Source: Aquincola agrisoli (GTDB lineage Bacteria > Pseudomonadota > Gammaproteobacteria > Burkholderiales > Burkholderiaceae_C). Taken from it: DNA of 64,000 nt. The notes under the pieces were generated by a model. The model was not told the origin of the DNA, did no database searches, and saw nothing but the letters and a program-made list of their open reading frames with translations. The translations under genes were made by a program, and so were the position numbers. Below, one piece after another: positions 47,801-54,459 of the stretch. The stretch is taken from assembly GCF_036621135.1 (NCBI RefSeq), contig NZ_JAZIBG010000017.1, forward strand, positions 62,001 to 126,000, written 5' to 3'. How positions within the stretch are numbered: position 1 is the first letter of the stretch; every line of letters starts with the position of its first letter.

Positions 47801-48066
47801 AACACCAGCGCCTGGCCGCTGGCGGCGCAGTCCGACTGCAGCGCCGCCGCCTCCTGGCCGGCCAGCACGGCCAGCGCGGGGGGCAGCCAGACCGCGTGGC
47901 CGCAGCCGTCGGCCACCATCAGCACCGTCGGCTCGGCCGATCCGACGCCCAGCAGGCGCAGCGCCTGGCGCACGATCGCGCCATGCACCTGGAACAGCGC
48001 GAGCAGCACGACACCCGCCAGCAGCAGCGGCAATGCTCGCCAGGCGAAGCGGAGGCTGGCACCCAT
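44752..48066 (-). CDS. Large multi-spanning membrane protein, family not recognised
   Basis: A 1104-residue protein I do not recognise. An N-terminal anchor helix (LPLLLAGVVLLALFQVHG) is followed by a soluble, presumably periplasmic, domain of about 360 residues with a cysteine-containing LMVADGCGHAVWLP and a CTPVRTAYVVEQGEVTL segment. From about 395 onwards there are roughly 13-15 membrane helices. A cytoplasmic coiled-coil-like insertion (about 830-890, with MAESRLLRSRRASVEKLF) precedes the last four helices. A transport or sensing role is conceivable, but there is no direct evidence. AAGGGG precedes the ATG. It is divergent from the LysR gene and overlaps the tail of the DTW gene at its 3' end. 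Confidence 0.8.
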   Translation of the reverse strand: MGASLRFAWRALPLLLAGVVLLALFQVHGAIVRQALRLLGVGSAEPTVLMVADGCGHAVWLPPALAVLAGQEAAALQSDCAASGQALVLMPKAAEGVLFVNGEPFSGFLTGGRLAWFSGLRWRPGANLVSAWPVDERLRYPLPARGAEGANRQLAVLGSLSHGSDALRALLLVADLQLAAVVAEPARASASAPAPAPALDVDEGASGRRLELARDAQGRVAVEAEACLRDGHPVLRDAPALPGPELLGRLFTAMVIGPPRAASDLAWRRLPRAAAGDRAAGSPCTPVRTAYVVEQGEVTLFKSSDFLDRDGDRLVLRGFGDTLRIVGRAPQRVEADTLEWTGAPDHPDWQLVILGHEAARQAAPAVEAAASAAPPSVAASAAAPAERRQGLLVALADLRHLLPPVWTATAWALAAAAPAALILWALRRGWPAPRPARVHAAHTGLVALLAFMAAFALQPVLLQLTRLFVGAFGFLNLAGVPMPGVPAGDLSAPIALCAALLVVPILRGAGAPRGGWLHRVTASTAALLAVGLLLAALGAHRALQLLSVDAPALLAELPGGWLPDAADDPASARGTALMLLLGAWGAGGLLLFWTATYWLFRVAVPAAPVIGAAVGAGLLLFALPLTQGVADLAWVAAIGLGDGDPMARAMVPGLQMGDPAIALVSVSSGAFVVLVVVVLLRAFREVAAAMLSPAGGARLRRVLRTRWLLLAALVIVWPMVDRSWAQPQILHATTFQLMSFFQAFGALLAVLVPLAVAQEHEAGRLPPLVGPAAPPFLLPAALVGLMAATFAGYLSLWNREPLAVALVMVAGWAVFMHGIVDRGRGAPAPPAPGLAQKLAAHMAESRLLRSRRASVEKLFGEGRTSAAHLHAQRAEIDKAQRVLDQALGMPQDEARRRLFFHGPGETPLGNARRAALAGIAVGLFLQLLVQFQWAGAAASTKSTWLTALGKFVVVDPQYRVIAHDGSGSRVLAFCGELLNAMAVWAVAGFLFGYVFHLIRGRDGFMRAAVFGMGITVPYLLSQALVSGAAGVPVQTLLRVVPLLVFLLAAGALLFDGARLRNGGVSIARLPEIYGLKTSVGYLSFAGLLAGVQPLLDLLGWLSGK

Positions 48067-48205
48067 GCAGAACCCCTTCGGGAAGCGGTGGCTGAGCGTA
48101 GCAGCGCGGGGCCGGCGTGCCGATCCCATCGGCTGCGGACGGCCAGCGCTTAGCATTCGGCCGGCCCCCCGCGGCTCACGACCCCCGTTCCACCGTACCG
48201 ACGCC

Positions 48206-49093
48206 ATGGACCCGCTGCCGCCGCTCAATCCGCTCAAGGCCTTCGAAGCCACGGGCCGGCTGCTCAGCGTCTCGAAGGCCGCCGAGGCTTTGTCGGTGAC
48301 GCCTGCCGCCGTCAGCCGGCAGATCCGGGCGCTCGAGGAGTTCCTCGCCGTGCAGCTGTTCGACCGGGTGCCGGGCGGCATCCAGTTGACGCCAGCGGGG
48401 GCCCGCTACCTGTCGGAAGTCAGCCCGCTGTTCGCGGCCCTGCGCACGGCCACCAACCGGGTGATGGGAGGCGGATATCGGCGCCATGTGCTGAAGATCC
48501 GTTCTCCCGCGACCTTCGCCGTGCGCTGGCTCATCCCGCGCCTGGCGAGCTTCCATCGGCAGCACCCGTCGATCGACGTGCAGCTGGCCACGTCGCCGGC
48601 GCCGCTGAACTTCGAGCGCGAAGACATCGAGGCCGGCGTGCAGCTGGGCGACGGCGACTGGCCGGCACTGCGCACGCAGCGGCTGGTGCCCAACCTGCTG
48701 GTGCCTGTCATGGCCCCGCGCCACGCAGCCCCGCGCGCGATGGCCTCGCCGCAGGCCCTGGCCGGCGAGACGCTGCTGCACTCGATGGCGCGCCCCGACG
48801 ATTGGGCCCTGTGGCTCCAGGCCGCCGGGGTCACCGGCATCAACCCCTACCGCGGCATGAAGTACGAGACCTCCTTGCTCGCGTACCAGGCCGCGCTCGA
48901 AGGGCATGGCATCGCCATCGCGCAGCAAGCACTGGTCGAGAAGGAACTGGCCGAAGGCACCCTGGTCGCGCCGGTCGCCTTCACGCTGGACCGGGGGCGG
49001 CACACCTACTACTTCGCGTCGCCGCTGGACAAGCCCGAGACGGCCGCATTGCAGGCCTTCCGGGAATGGATGGCCGCCAGCGCCGCTGCGTAG
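48206..49093 (+). CDS. LysR family regulator (GcvA-like)
   Basis: A 295-residue LysR-type regulator. The winged HTH is at residues 10-68 (LKAFEATGRLLSVSKAAEAL then VSRQIRALEEFLAVQLFDRV), and the periplasmic-binding-protein-like ligand domain follows (IRSPATFAVRWLIPRLASFH). The short recognition segment and LFDRVPGGIQLTPAGARYL resemble the GcvA subgroup. It reads toward the CoA-transferase operon, whose upstream region contains a TTGAG-5-CTCAA palindrome at the right distance to be its target, so I infer it activates that operon in response to an unknown acid or its CoA ester. Confidence 0.93.
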   Translation: MDPLPPLNPLKAFEATGRLLSVSKAAEALSVTPAAVSRQIRALEEFLAVQLFDRVPGGIQLTPAGARYLSEVSPLFAALRTATNRVMGGGYRRHVLKIRSPATFAVRWLIPRLASFHRQHPSIDVQLATSPAPLNFEREDIEAGVQLGDGDWPALRTQRLVPNLLVPVMAPRHAAPRAMASPQALAGETLLHSMARPDDWALWLQAAGVTGINPYRGMKYETSLLAYQAALEGHGIAIAQQALVEKELAEGTLVAPVAFTLDRGRHTYYFASPLDKPETAALQAFREWMAASAAA

Positions 49094-49118
49094 CCGACGG
49101 CGCCGCCGGCCGCTGCCC

Positions 49119-49133
49119 TTGAGAAAAACTCAA
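49119..49133. promoter_or_regulatory. LysR-type palindromic box
   Basis: TTGAG-AAAAA-CTCAA is a 15-base palindrome with perfect 5-base arms and T-N11-A geometry. Its centre is about 65 bases before the start expected from the promoter at 49155-49184, the classic LysR recognition site position. Confidence 0.65.
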
Positions 49134-49154
49134 AGCGGCGGGCCATAAAGTCGT

Positions 49155-49184
49155 TTGCCCGCACAGGGCCCGGCTTCCTATCCT
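49155..49184 (+). promoter_or_regulatory. Candidate promoter of the CoA-transferase operon
   Basis: TTGCCC (49155-49160) and TATCCT (49179-49184) are 18 bases apart and each match 4/6 to consensus. Moderate quality is expected for a promoter that needs a LysR activator. The transcript would start near 49191, about 59 bases before the first ATG. Confidence 0.45.
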
Positions 49185-49249
49185 CACTGCAGCTTCCCGC
49201 CCCCTGCCGTCATCCCGGCGCGCCAGGGTTCCAGGGGTGGACCACCGAC

Positions 49250-50458
49250 ATGCTCAGTGATTGCTTGAATGGCCTCAAGGTGCTCGACTTCTCCCACGTC
49301 GTGGCCGGGCCCGTGTGCGGAATGATGCTCGGCGACATGGGCGCCGACGTCGTCAAGATCGAGCCACCCGAGGGGGAGCTCGGGCGCCGGATCGGCCCGC
49401 CCTTCCTGAACGGCGAGAGCGTGGTGTCGCTCAGCGTCAACCGCAACAAGCGCGGCCTCGCGGTCGACCTGAAGTCGCCCGAGGGCCGCCGGACGATCCT
49501 CGAGATGGCGGTGCAGGCCGACGTGCTCATCGAAAGCTTCCGCCCCGGCGTGATGGCCCGGTTCGGCCTCGATGCCGAGACGCTCCGGGCGCTCAACCCT
49601 CGGCTCGTCTATTGCTCCATCTCCGCCTTCGGGCAGACCGGCCCCTGGCGCGAACGTGCCGGCGTCGACGGGATCATCCAGGCGGCCGCGGGGCTGATGA
49701 GCACCGTCGGCCATGGCCACTCCGACCCGATGAAGATGTCGACGCCGGTCGCCGACATGGTGACTGGCTACCTCGCCACCGTGGGCGTGCTGGGCGCGCT
49801 GGCGAAGGTCCGGCTGGGCCATGCGGGGCAGCACCTCGACGTCAGCCTCTACAACGCGACGCTCATGCTGCAGCAGGTGGGCTTCGCGTTCTACCTGGCC
49901 ACAGGGCAGGAGCCCGAGAAGACCGGCAGCGCGGCACCGTATGCCGCGCCCAACGAGGCCTTCCCGACGGCCGACGGCTGGATCATGGTGGCCGCCTACC
50001 AGCCGGATCGATGGCGCGCGCTGTGCCGCGTGCTGGATCTTCCGGCACTGCCAGACGACGAACGCTTCGCCGACAACGCCGCGCGGGTCGCCCATCGAGC
50101 GGCGCTGTACGAAACCCTGGGCACGGCGTTCCAGCAGCGCGACACCGCGGCCTGGCTGCGGCTGCTGGGCGACGCGGACATCCTCTGTGCCCCTATCGCC
50201 CGCTACGCGGACGTGACCGCCTCCGAGCAGTACCGCCACAGCGGCATCGAGACCGCGCTCCACCATCCGGTGGCCGGCGACGTCCGGCTGCCGGGCTTCG
50301 GCCTGGCCGGCGGCGAAGACCTCCGCACGCCGGCATCGCCGCCGCCGCTGGTGGGCCAGCACTCGGCCGAGGTGCTGGCGGACTACGGCCTGTCGCCGGC
50401 GCGCATCCAGGCACTGCTGCTCGGCGGGGCCGTCCGCACCTGCGACGCGTCCCGTTGA
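49250..50458 (+). CDS. Class III CoA-transferase (CaiB/BaiF family)
   Basis: A 402-residue family III CoA-transferase that moves CoA between carboxylic acids. The catalytic aspartate is D169 in MSTPVADMVTGYLA, the same position as in formyl-CoA transferase. LDFSHVVAGPVCGMMLGDMGADVVKIEPP is the N-terminal signature (split here: LDFSHVVAGP, LGDMGADVVKIEPP). It is the first gene of an operon with two crotonase-type enzymes and a Bug receptor, so it probably activates the substrate imported by that system. No ribosome site stronger than GGGG is seen upstream. Confidence 0.94.
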   Translation: MLSDCLNGLKVLDFSHVVAGPVCGMMLGDMGADVVKIEPPEGELGRRIGPPFLNGESVVSLSVNRNKRGLAVDLKSPEGRRTILEMAVQADVLIESFRPGVMARFGLDAETLRALNPRLVYCSISAFGQTGPWRERAGVDGIIQAAAGLMSTVGHGHSDPMKMSTPVADMVTGYLATVGVLGALAKVRLGHAGQHLDVSLYNATLMLQQVGFAFYLATGQEPEKTGSAAPYAAPNEAFPTADGWIMVAAYQPDRWRALCRVLDLPALPDDERFADNAARVAHRAALYETLGTAFQQRDTAAWLRLLGDADILCAPIARYADVTASEQYRHSGIETALHHPVAGDVRLPGFGLAGGEDLRTPASPPPLVGQHSAEVLADYGLSPARIQALLLGGAVRTCDASR

Positions 50459-50497
50459 CCCGCTGCTTTCGCAACCCTGAACCGTCCGACCCACGAC

Positions 50498-51301
50498 ATG
50501 ACCCATTCCCACGAAGCCGCTGCGCTGGTGACGAGCCGTCTCGAAGACGGCGTGCTCACCCTTTCCATGAACGCCGTGGACAACGGCAACGCGATGACCG
50601 TCGCGATGAGCGAGGCGCTGGCGCTCGCGTTCGAGCAGACCGCGAAGGCCCAGAGCGTGCAGTGCGTGGTGCTGCGCTCCTCGGCACGCCATTTCTGCAC
50701 CGGCGGCAGCGTCGAGGACATGCAGGCGGGGGCGGACCTGATGCAAGGCAGCGTCGAAGACGTGCGGGATCGGCTGGCGTCCACGCTGCACCGGGTGACG
50801 CGGGCCACCCAGGCGATCGAGGTGCCGTTGATCGCGGCGGTGGACGGCGCCGCCGTGGGCGCGGGGTTCGATCTGGCGCTGATGTGCGACATCCGCATCG
50901 CGAGCGAGCGCGCCCGCTTCGCCGAAAGCTTCCTGCGGCTCGGGCTGATCTCGGGCATCGGCGGGGCATGGTTCCTGAGCCGGCTGGTCGGCCTGTCGAA
51001 GGCGATGGAGCTGACGTTCACCAGCGAATTCCTCGACGCGCCGGCCGCACTGGCCCACGGCATCGTGTCGCGCGTCGTGGCCCCCGACCGGCTCGACGAC
51101 GAAGCGGCATCGCTGGCGCGGCGCATCGCGGCCACGCCGCCCCGGGCGCTGCGGATGGCCAAGACGCTGGTCCGTGAGTCGGCCACCGCACCCCTGAGCA
51201 CGGCCCTCGAAATGGCCGCGTCGATGCAGGCCATGCTGCTGTGCGGCGCCGAGCACAAGAACGCGGTCGACACCTTCCTCGCCCAGCAGAAGCGCCGCTG
51301 A
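50498..51301 (+). CDS. Crotonase-family enzyme (enoyl-CoA hydratase/isomerase-like)
   Basis: A 267-residue crotonase. VVLRSSARHFCTGGSVEDM and DGAAVGAGFDLALMCDIRIAS form the CoA pocket and oxyanion hole. By eye alignment to rat enoyl-CoA hydratase, one catalytic glutamate is retained in KAMELTFTSE while the other position (Glu144 of that enzyme) is Phe in the segment FAESFLRLG. That is typical of isomerases or other non-hydratase crotonases. It follows the CoA-transferase by 40 bases and precedes the receptor gene. Function within the pathway is open. Confidence 0.9.
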   Translation: MTHSHEAAALVTSRLEDGVLTLSMNAVDNGNAMTVAMSEALALAFEQTAKAQSVQCVVLRSSARHFCTGGSVEDMQAGADLMQGSVEDVRDRLASTLHRVTRATQAIEVPLIAAVDGAAVGAGFDLALMCDIRIASERARFAESFLRLGLISGIGGAWFLSRLVGLSKAMELTFTSEFLDAPAALAHGIVSRVVAPDRLDDEAASLARRIAATPPRALRMAKTLVRESATAPLSTALEMAASMQAMLLCGAEHKNAVDTFLAQQKRR

Positions 51302-51329
51302 GCGGCCTGCCCCTTCGCCCGGAGACACC

Positions 51330-52298
51330 ATGACGCCCACCCGCCGCACCACCCTTGCCTGCCTGCTGCTCGCCGCGCTCGGCCCGGCCGCCTTCGCGCA
51401 GGCGAATTTCCCCGACAAGCCCCTGACCTTCATCATCCCCTTCGGCGCCGGCAGCGCGACCGATCAGCTCGCCCGTGCGCTGGCCGCGTCGATCACCGAG
51501 CAGACGAAGCAGGCGGTGATCGTCGACAACCGGGCCGGCGCCGGGGGCATGCTCGCGGCACAGCAGGCGGCACGAGCGCCGGCGGACGGCTACACGGTGC
51601 TGGTCACGACGAACAGCACGCAGTCCGCCAACCCCCACCTCTTCAAGAAGCTGCCGTACGACCCCGGACGGGACTTCAGGCCGCTCACCGCCCTGGGCCG
51701 CGGCGGCATGGTGCTGGTGGTGCGCCCCGACTCGCCGTACAGGACGCTGGGCGACGTGCTCGCCAAAGCGAAGCGCGACCCGGGCACGCTGACCTTCGGC
51801 AGCGGCAACTCGTCGAGCCGGGTCGCGGTCGAGATGCTGAAGCAGCTGAGCGGCATCGACATGCTCTGGGTCGGCTACAAGAGCAACCCGAACGCGCTGA
51901 CCGACCTGCTGGGCGGCCAGATCGACCTGATGGCCATCGACACCGTGACGGGGCTGGCCCAGATCCAGGCCGGCAAGCTGCGGCCGCTGGGTGTGTCGAC
52001 GCCTCAGCGGATGCCGCTGCTGAACGGCGTGCCGACCATCGCCGAAGCCGGGGTCAAGGGCTACGACATCGGCTACTGGTTCGGTGCCTACGTGCCCGCC
52101 GCGACGCCGGTGCCGGTGGCGAATGCACTGCGCGAGCTCTTCGTCAAGGCCACGCGCAGCAGCCATGCGGGCGCGTTCTACGCCAACACGGCCACCGAGC
52201 CGTGGACCACGACCGCCGACGAGCTGGCGCGCTTCCAGTCGCTCGACACCGAGAAGTGGGGCCGCGTGATCAAGGCCGCCGGGATCGAGGCCGAATAG
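51330..52298 (+). CDS. Bug family tripartite-tricarboxylate-type solute receptor
   Basis: A 322-residue periplasmic binding protein. Signal peptide 1-23 (RRTTLACLLLAALGPAAFA before QANFPDKPLT). NFPDKPLTFIIPFGAGSATDQLAR and DNRAGAGGMLAAQQAARAPADGYT are Bug/TctC signatures. These bind carboxylates and are very numerous in Burkholderiales, usually without linked TctA/TctB genes; none are nearby here. The operon context suggests the ligand is the acid that the neighbouring CoA-transferase activates. Confidence 0.93.
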   Translation: MTPTRRTTLACLLLAALGPAAFAQANFPDKPLTFIIPFGAGSATDQLARALAASITEQTKQAVIVDNRAGAGGMLAAQQAARAPADGYTVLVTTNSTQSANPHLFKKLPYDPGRDFRPLTALGRGGMVLVVRPDSPYRTLGDVLAKAKRDPGTLTFGSGNSSSRVAVEMLKQLSGIDMLWVGYKSNPNALTDLLGGQIDLMAIDTVTGLAQIQAGKLRPLGVSTPQRMPLLNGVPTIAEAGVKGYDIGYWFGAYVPAATPVPVANALRELFVKATRSSHAGAFYANTATEPWTTTADELARFQSLDTEKWGRVIKAAGIEAE

Positions 52299-52310
52299 GG
52301 CGCCGGCGCA

Positions 52311-53069
52311 ATGGCCATCCGATACCACGTCGACGGCGCCATCGCGCATGTCGGCATCGACCGCCCGGACAAGCTGAACGCGATGACCCTGGCGATGTAC
52401 GAAGACCTGGGCCGAGCCTTCCTGCGGGCGCGTGACGACGACGCGGTCCGGGTGGTGCTGCTGAGGGGGGCCGGCGATCGGGCGTTCTGTGCCGGCGCGG
52501 ACCTGACGGAGTCGATTCCCGCGCTGGCCGAGGGCCGCTTCGACATCTCGCGCTGGGACGATGCGCACCTGAAGCGGGGCGACTACTTCAAGCCGGTAGT
52601 GGCGGCCATCCACGGCGTGTGCTTCGGCGGGGGCTTCGAGCTGATGCTCGCGACGGACATCCGCGTCGCCTCGGCGGACGCCGTGTTCTCGCTCCCCGAG
52701 GCGGGCATGGGCTTCGTGCCCGCCGCCGGCACCCTCACCCGCCTGGTCCGGCAGCTGCCGTTCGCCATCGCCATGGAACTGATGCTCACGGCGGAACGCT
52801 TCACCGCGCAGCGGCTGGCCGGCATCGGCCTGCTCAACGCGGTGGTCCCGCGCGAGGCCCTGATGGAGACTGCGCTCGGCTACGCCAGGCGCATCGCCGG
52901 CATGGGGCCGACGGCGGTGCGCGTGATCAAGCAGGCCGCGCTGACGCTGCAGCACCTGCCGCTGACCGACGCGTTCGCTGCGGAAGCCCGGTTGGCACAG
53001 CAGGCCTTCGAAAGCTTGGAGGCCCGTGCGGGCCTGGATCAATTCATGCGCCGCCAGCGATCGGCTTGA
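52311..53069 (+). CDS. Enoyl-CoA hydratase
   Basis: A 252-residue crotonase with both catalytic glutamates by eye alignment: one in VFSLPEAGMGF (Glu144-type) and one in AMELMLTAERF (Glu164-type). The oxyanion hole is in HGVCFGGGFELMLATDIRVAS. It is thus a likelier true hydratase than the first crotonase of this operon. It begins MAIRYHVDGAIAHVGID 12 bases after the receptor gene and ends 31 bases before the TetR gene. Confidence 0.92.
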   Translation: MAIRYHVDGAIAHVGIDRPDKLNAMTLAMYEDLGRAFLRARDDDAVRVVLLRGAGDRAFCAGADLTESIPALAEGRFDISRWDDAHLKRGDYFKPVVAAIHGVCFGGGFELMLATDIRVASADAVFSLPEAGMGFVPAAGTLTRLVRQLPFAIAMELMLTAERFTAQRLAGIGLLNAVVPREALMETALGYARRIAGMGPTAVRVIKQAALTLQHLPLTDAFAAEARLAQQAFESLEARAGLDQFMRRQRSA

Positions 53070-53100
53070 CAACCATCCAACTAGTAGGCAGGCTGCCGGC
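53066..53100 (+). promoter_or_regulatory. Candidate promoter/operator of the TetR gene
   Basis: A perfect -35 TTGACA (53066-53071) overlaps the end of the hydratase gene. CCAACTAGTAGG (53077-53088), a near-palindrome around ACTAGT, sits in the spacer, and the -10 (CAGGCT at 53089-53094) is poor. This is how a TetR self-operator is often placed, but it is only inference. Confidence 0.4.
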
Positions 53101-53718
53101 ATGGAGACGAACCTCACGCCGCAGGCCGGCCGCATCCTCGACTGCGCGCAGGCCCTGATCGCCGCCGGCGGCTACAACGGCTTCAGTTACGCCGACATCT
53201 CGGCGCAGGTGGGCATCACCAAGGCCAGCATCCATCACCACTTCCCGAAGAAGTCGGACCTCGTGCTGACCCTGGTACGGCGTTATCGGGCGGCGGGCGC
53301 CGAAGGCATGGCCGCGTTGGCGGCGAACGGCATGGGGCCGCGGGCCTGCCTGGAGGCCTACATCGGCTGGTGGGCGGCATGCATCCGCGACGGGACGATG
53401 CCGATCTGCATCTGCGCGATGCTGGCGGCTGAAACGCCGGCCTTGCCGGCCGACGTCGCGGAAGAAGTGCGCCTGCATTTCACCGGCCTGTCGGCCTGGC
53501 TGGAAGGCGTGCTGGCGAAGGGCGCGTCCAGCCGTGCGTTCCGCCTGCACGGCGGTCCGGCGGCGGAAGCGCAGGCCCTCATGGCCACGGTGCACGGCGC
53601 CATGATTTCGGCGCGTGCCTACGGTGATCCGGCCATCTTCGACGCGGTGGCGGGCCCGCTCGTCGAGCGGCTGGCCGCGCCGCACCCCCAGAAGCCCGCG
53701 CCGGGCAGGAAGACGTAG
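53101..53718 (+). CDS. TetR family transcriptional regulator
   Basis: A 205-residue TetR-type repressor. The HTH is at about 8-55 (GRILDCAQALIAAGGYNGFS then ISAQVGITKASIHHHFPKKS). The C-terminal half (AAETPALPADVAEEVRLHF) resembles the group with a TetR_C ligand domain found beside NemR/AcrR-like genes. It lies after the catabolic operon and before a small membrane protein. Start at the ATG 53101 (METNLTPQAGRILD). It might regulate the membrane protein or the catabolic genes. Confidence 0.92.
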   Translation: METNLTPQAGRILDCAQALIAAGGYNGFSYADISAQVGITKASIHHHFPKKSDLVLTLVRRYRAAGAEGMAALAANGMGPRACLEAYIGWWAACIRDGTMPICICAMLAAETPALPADVAEEVRLHFTGLSAWLEGVLAKGASSRAFRLHGGPAAEAQALMATVHGAMISARAYGDPAIFDAVAGPLVERLAAPHPQKPAPGRKT

Positions 53719-53772
53719 CGGGCCGCAACGCCGCTGCCACGGGCATCCCACGGTTTGAACAAGGAACTCGAC

Positions 53773-54267
53773 ATGTTTGGCATTTCCCCCCTCGGCTGGC
53801 TCCACACGCTCGGCAGCCTGCCGGCCATTCCTGCGGCGGCGTACATGTTCGCCCGCCACGGCCGCATCGTGCCGCGCTCGAAGGCAGGCGCGGCCTACTT
53901 CGTTTCGATGCTGATCGGTGCCGTCACCGTCGTGTTCGTCGCGCACCAGCCGGTCGGTTACGCCATCGCCAGCGTCACGCTCCTGCTGCTGCTGGTCGGC
54001 TACGGCGCCGCGCTGCTCCCGGGGCGGGGCCGCGCGAAGGCGTATGTCGAGACGGTCACGCTGACACTGACCGCCTTCCTGCTGATGCTGCCGACCGTCA
54101 CCGAAATCCTGCGCCGCGTTCCGGACGGGCACCCGCTGGTGACGGACCTGCAATCCCCGCTCCTGCTCGGCGCGCAGGGCCTCCTGCTCGTCGCCCTGCT
54201 GGCAGGGCTGGCGGCACAGGTCATCCACCTGCGCACGCAGGCACGCGCCCACCGCGCCATGCGGTGA
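53773..54267 (+). CDS. Small conserved-looking membrane protein of unknown function
   Basis: A 164-residue protein with four to five membrane helices. It starts MFGISPLGWLHTLGSLPAIP after AAGGA; a TTG 18 bases upstream is a weaker option. Helices include SMLIGAVTVVFVA, AIASVTLLLLLVGYGAALL and LLVALLAGLAAQVIHL. The sequence HTLGSLPAIPAAAYMFARHGRIVPRS and a histidine in VFVAHQPVGYA suggest a conserved family, perhaps of haem- or cofactor-binding membrane proteins, but I cannot name it. It lies 54 bases after the TetR gene, so it may be its target. Confidence 0.7.
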   Translation: MFGISPLGWLHTLGSLPAIPAAAYMFARHGRIVPRSKAGAAYFVSMLIGAVTVVFVAHQPVGYAIASVTLLLLLVGYGAALLPGRGRAKAYVETVTLTLTAFLLMLPTVTEILRRVPDGHPLVTDLQSPLLLGAQGLLLVALLAGLAAQVIHLRTQARAHRAMR

Positions 54268-54313
54268 CGGGACCGACGGGCTCGCTCTCGCCGCCAGGCA
54301 CCGCCGAAGGTGC

Positions 54314-54327
54314 TTGACGCACATCAA
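54314..54327 (+). promoter_or_regulatory. FNR/ANR-type binding site upstream of the nar cluster
   Basis: TTGAC-GCAC-ATCAA matches the FNR consensus TTGAT-N4-ATCAA at 9 of 10 positions. A class II site (-41.5) would put the transcription start near 54362, and CTAGTT (54351-54356) is in the right place for a -10. It lies 146 bases before the narK1 ATG that I chose. Confidence 0.75.
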
Positions 54328-54459
54328 GCGCACGCCGCTCCCTGCGGCTCCTAGTTCTTCCGGACGATGGCCGTCCCGCCTGCCATCGTCACTCTGCCGC
54401 CGCCGGATGCGCCGCGCGGCGGATGGTGCGACGGGGCACGCCGGCGGACAGTGCGGCGC

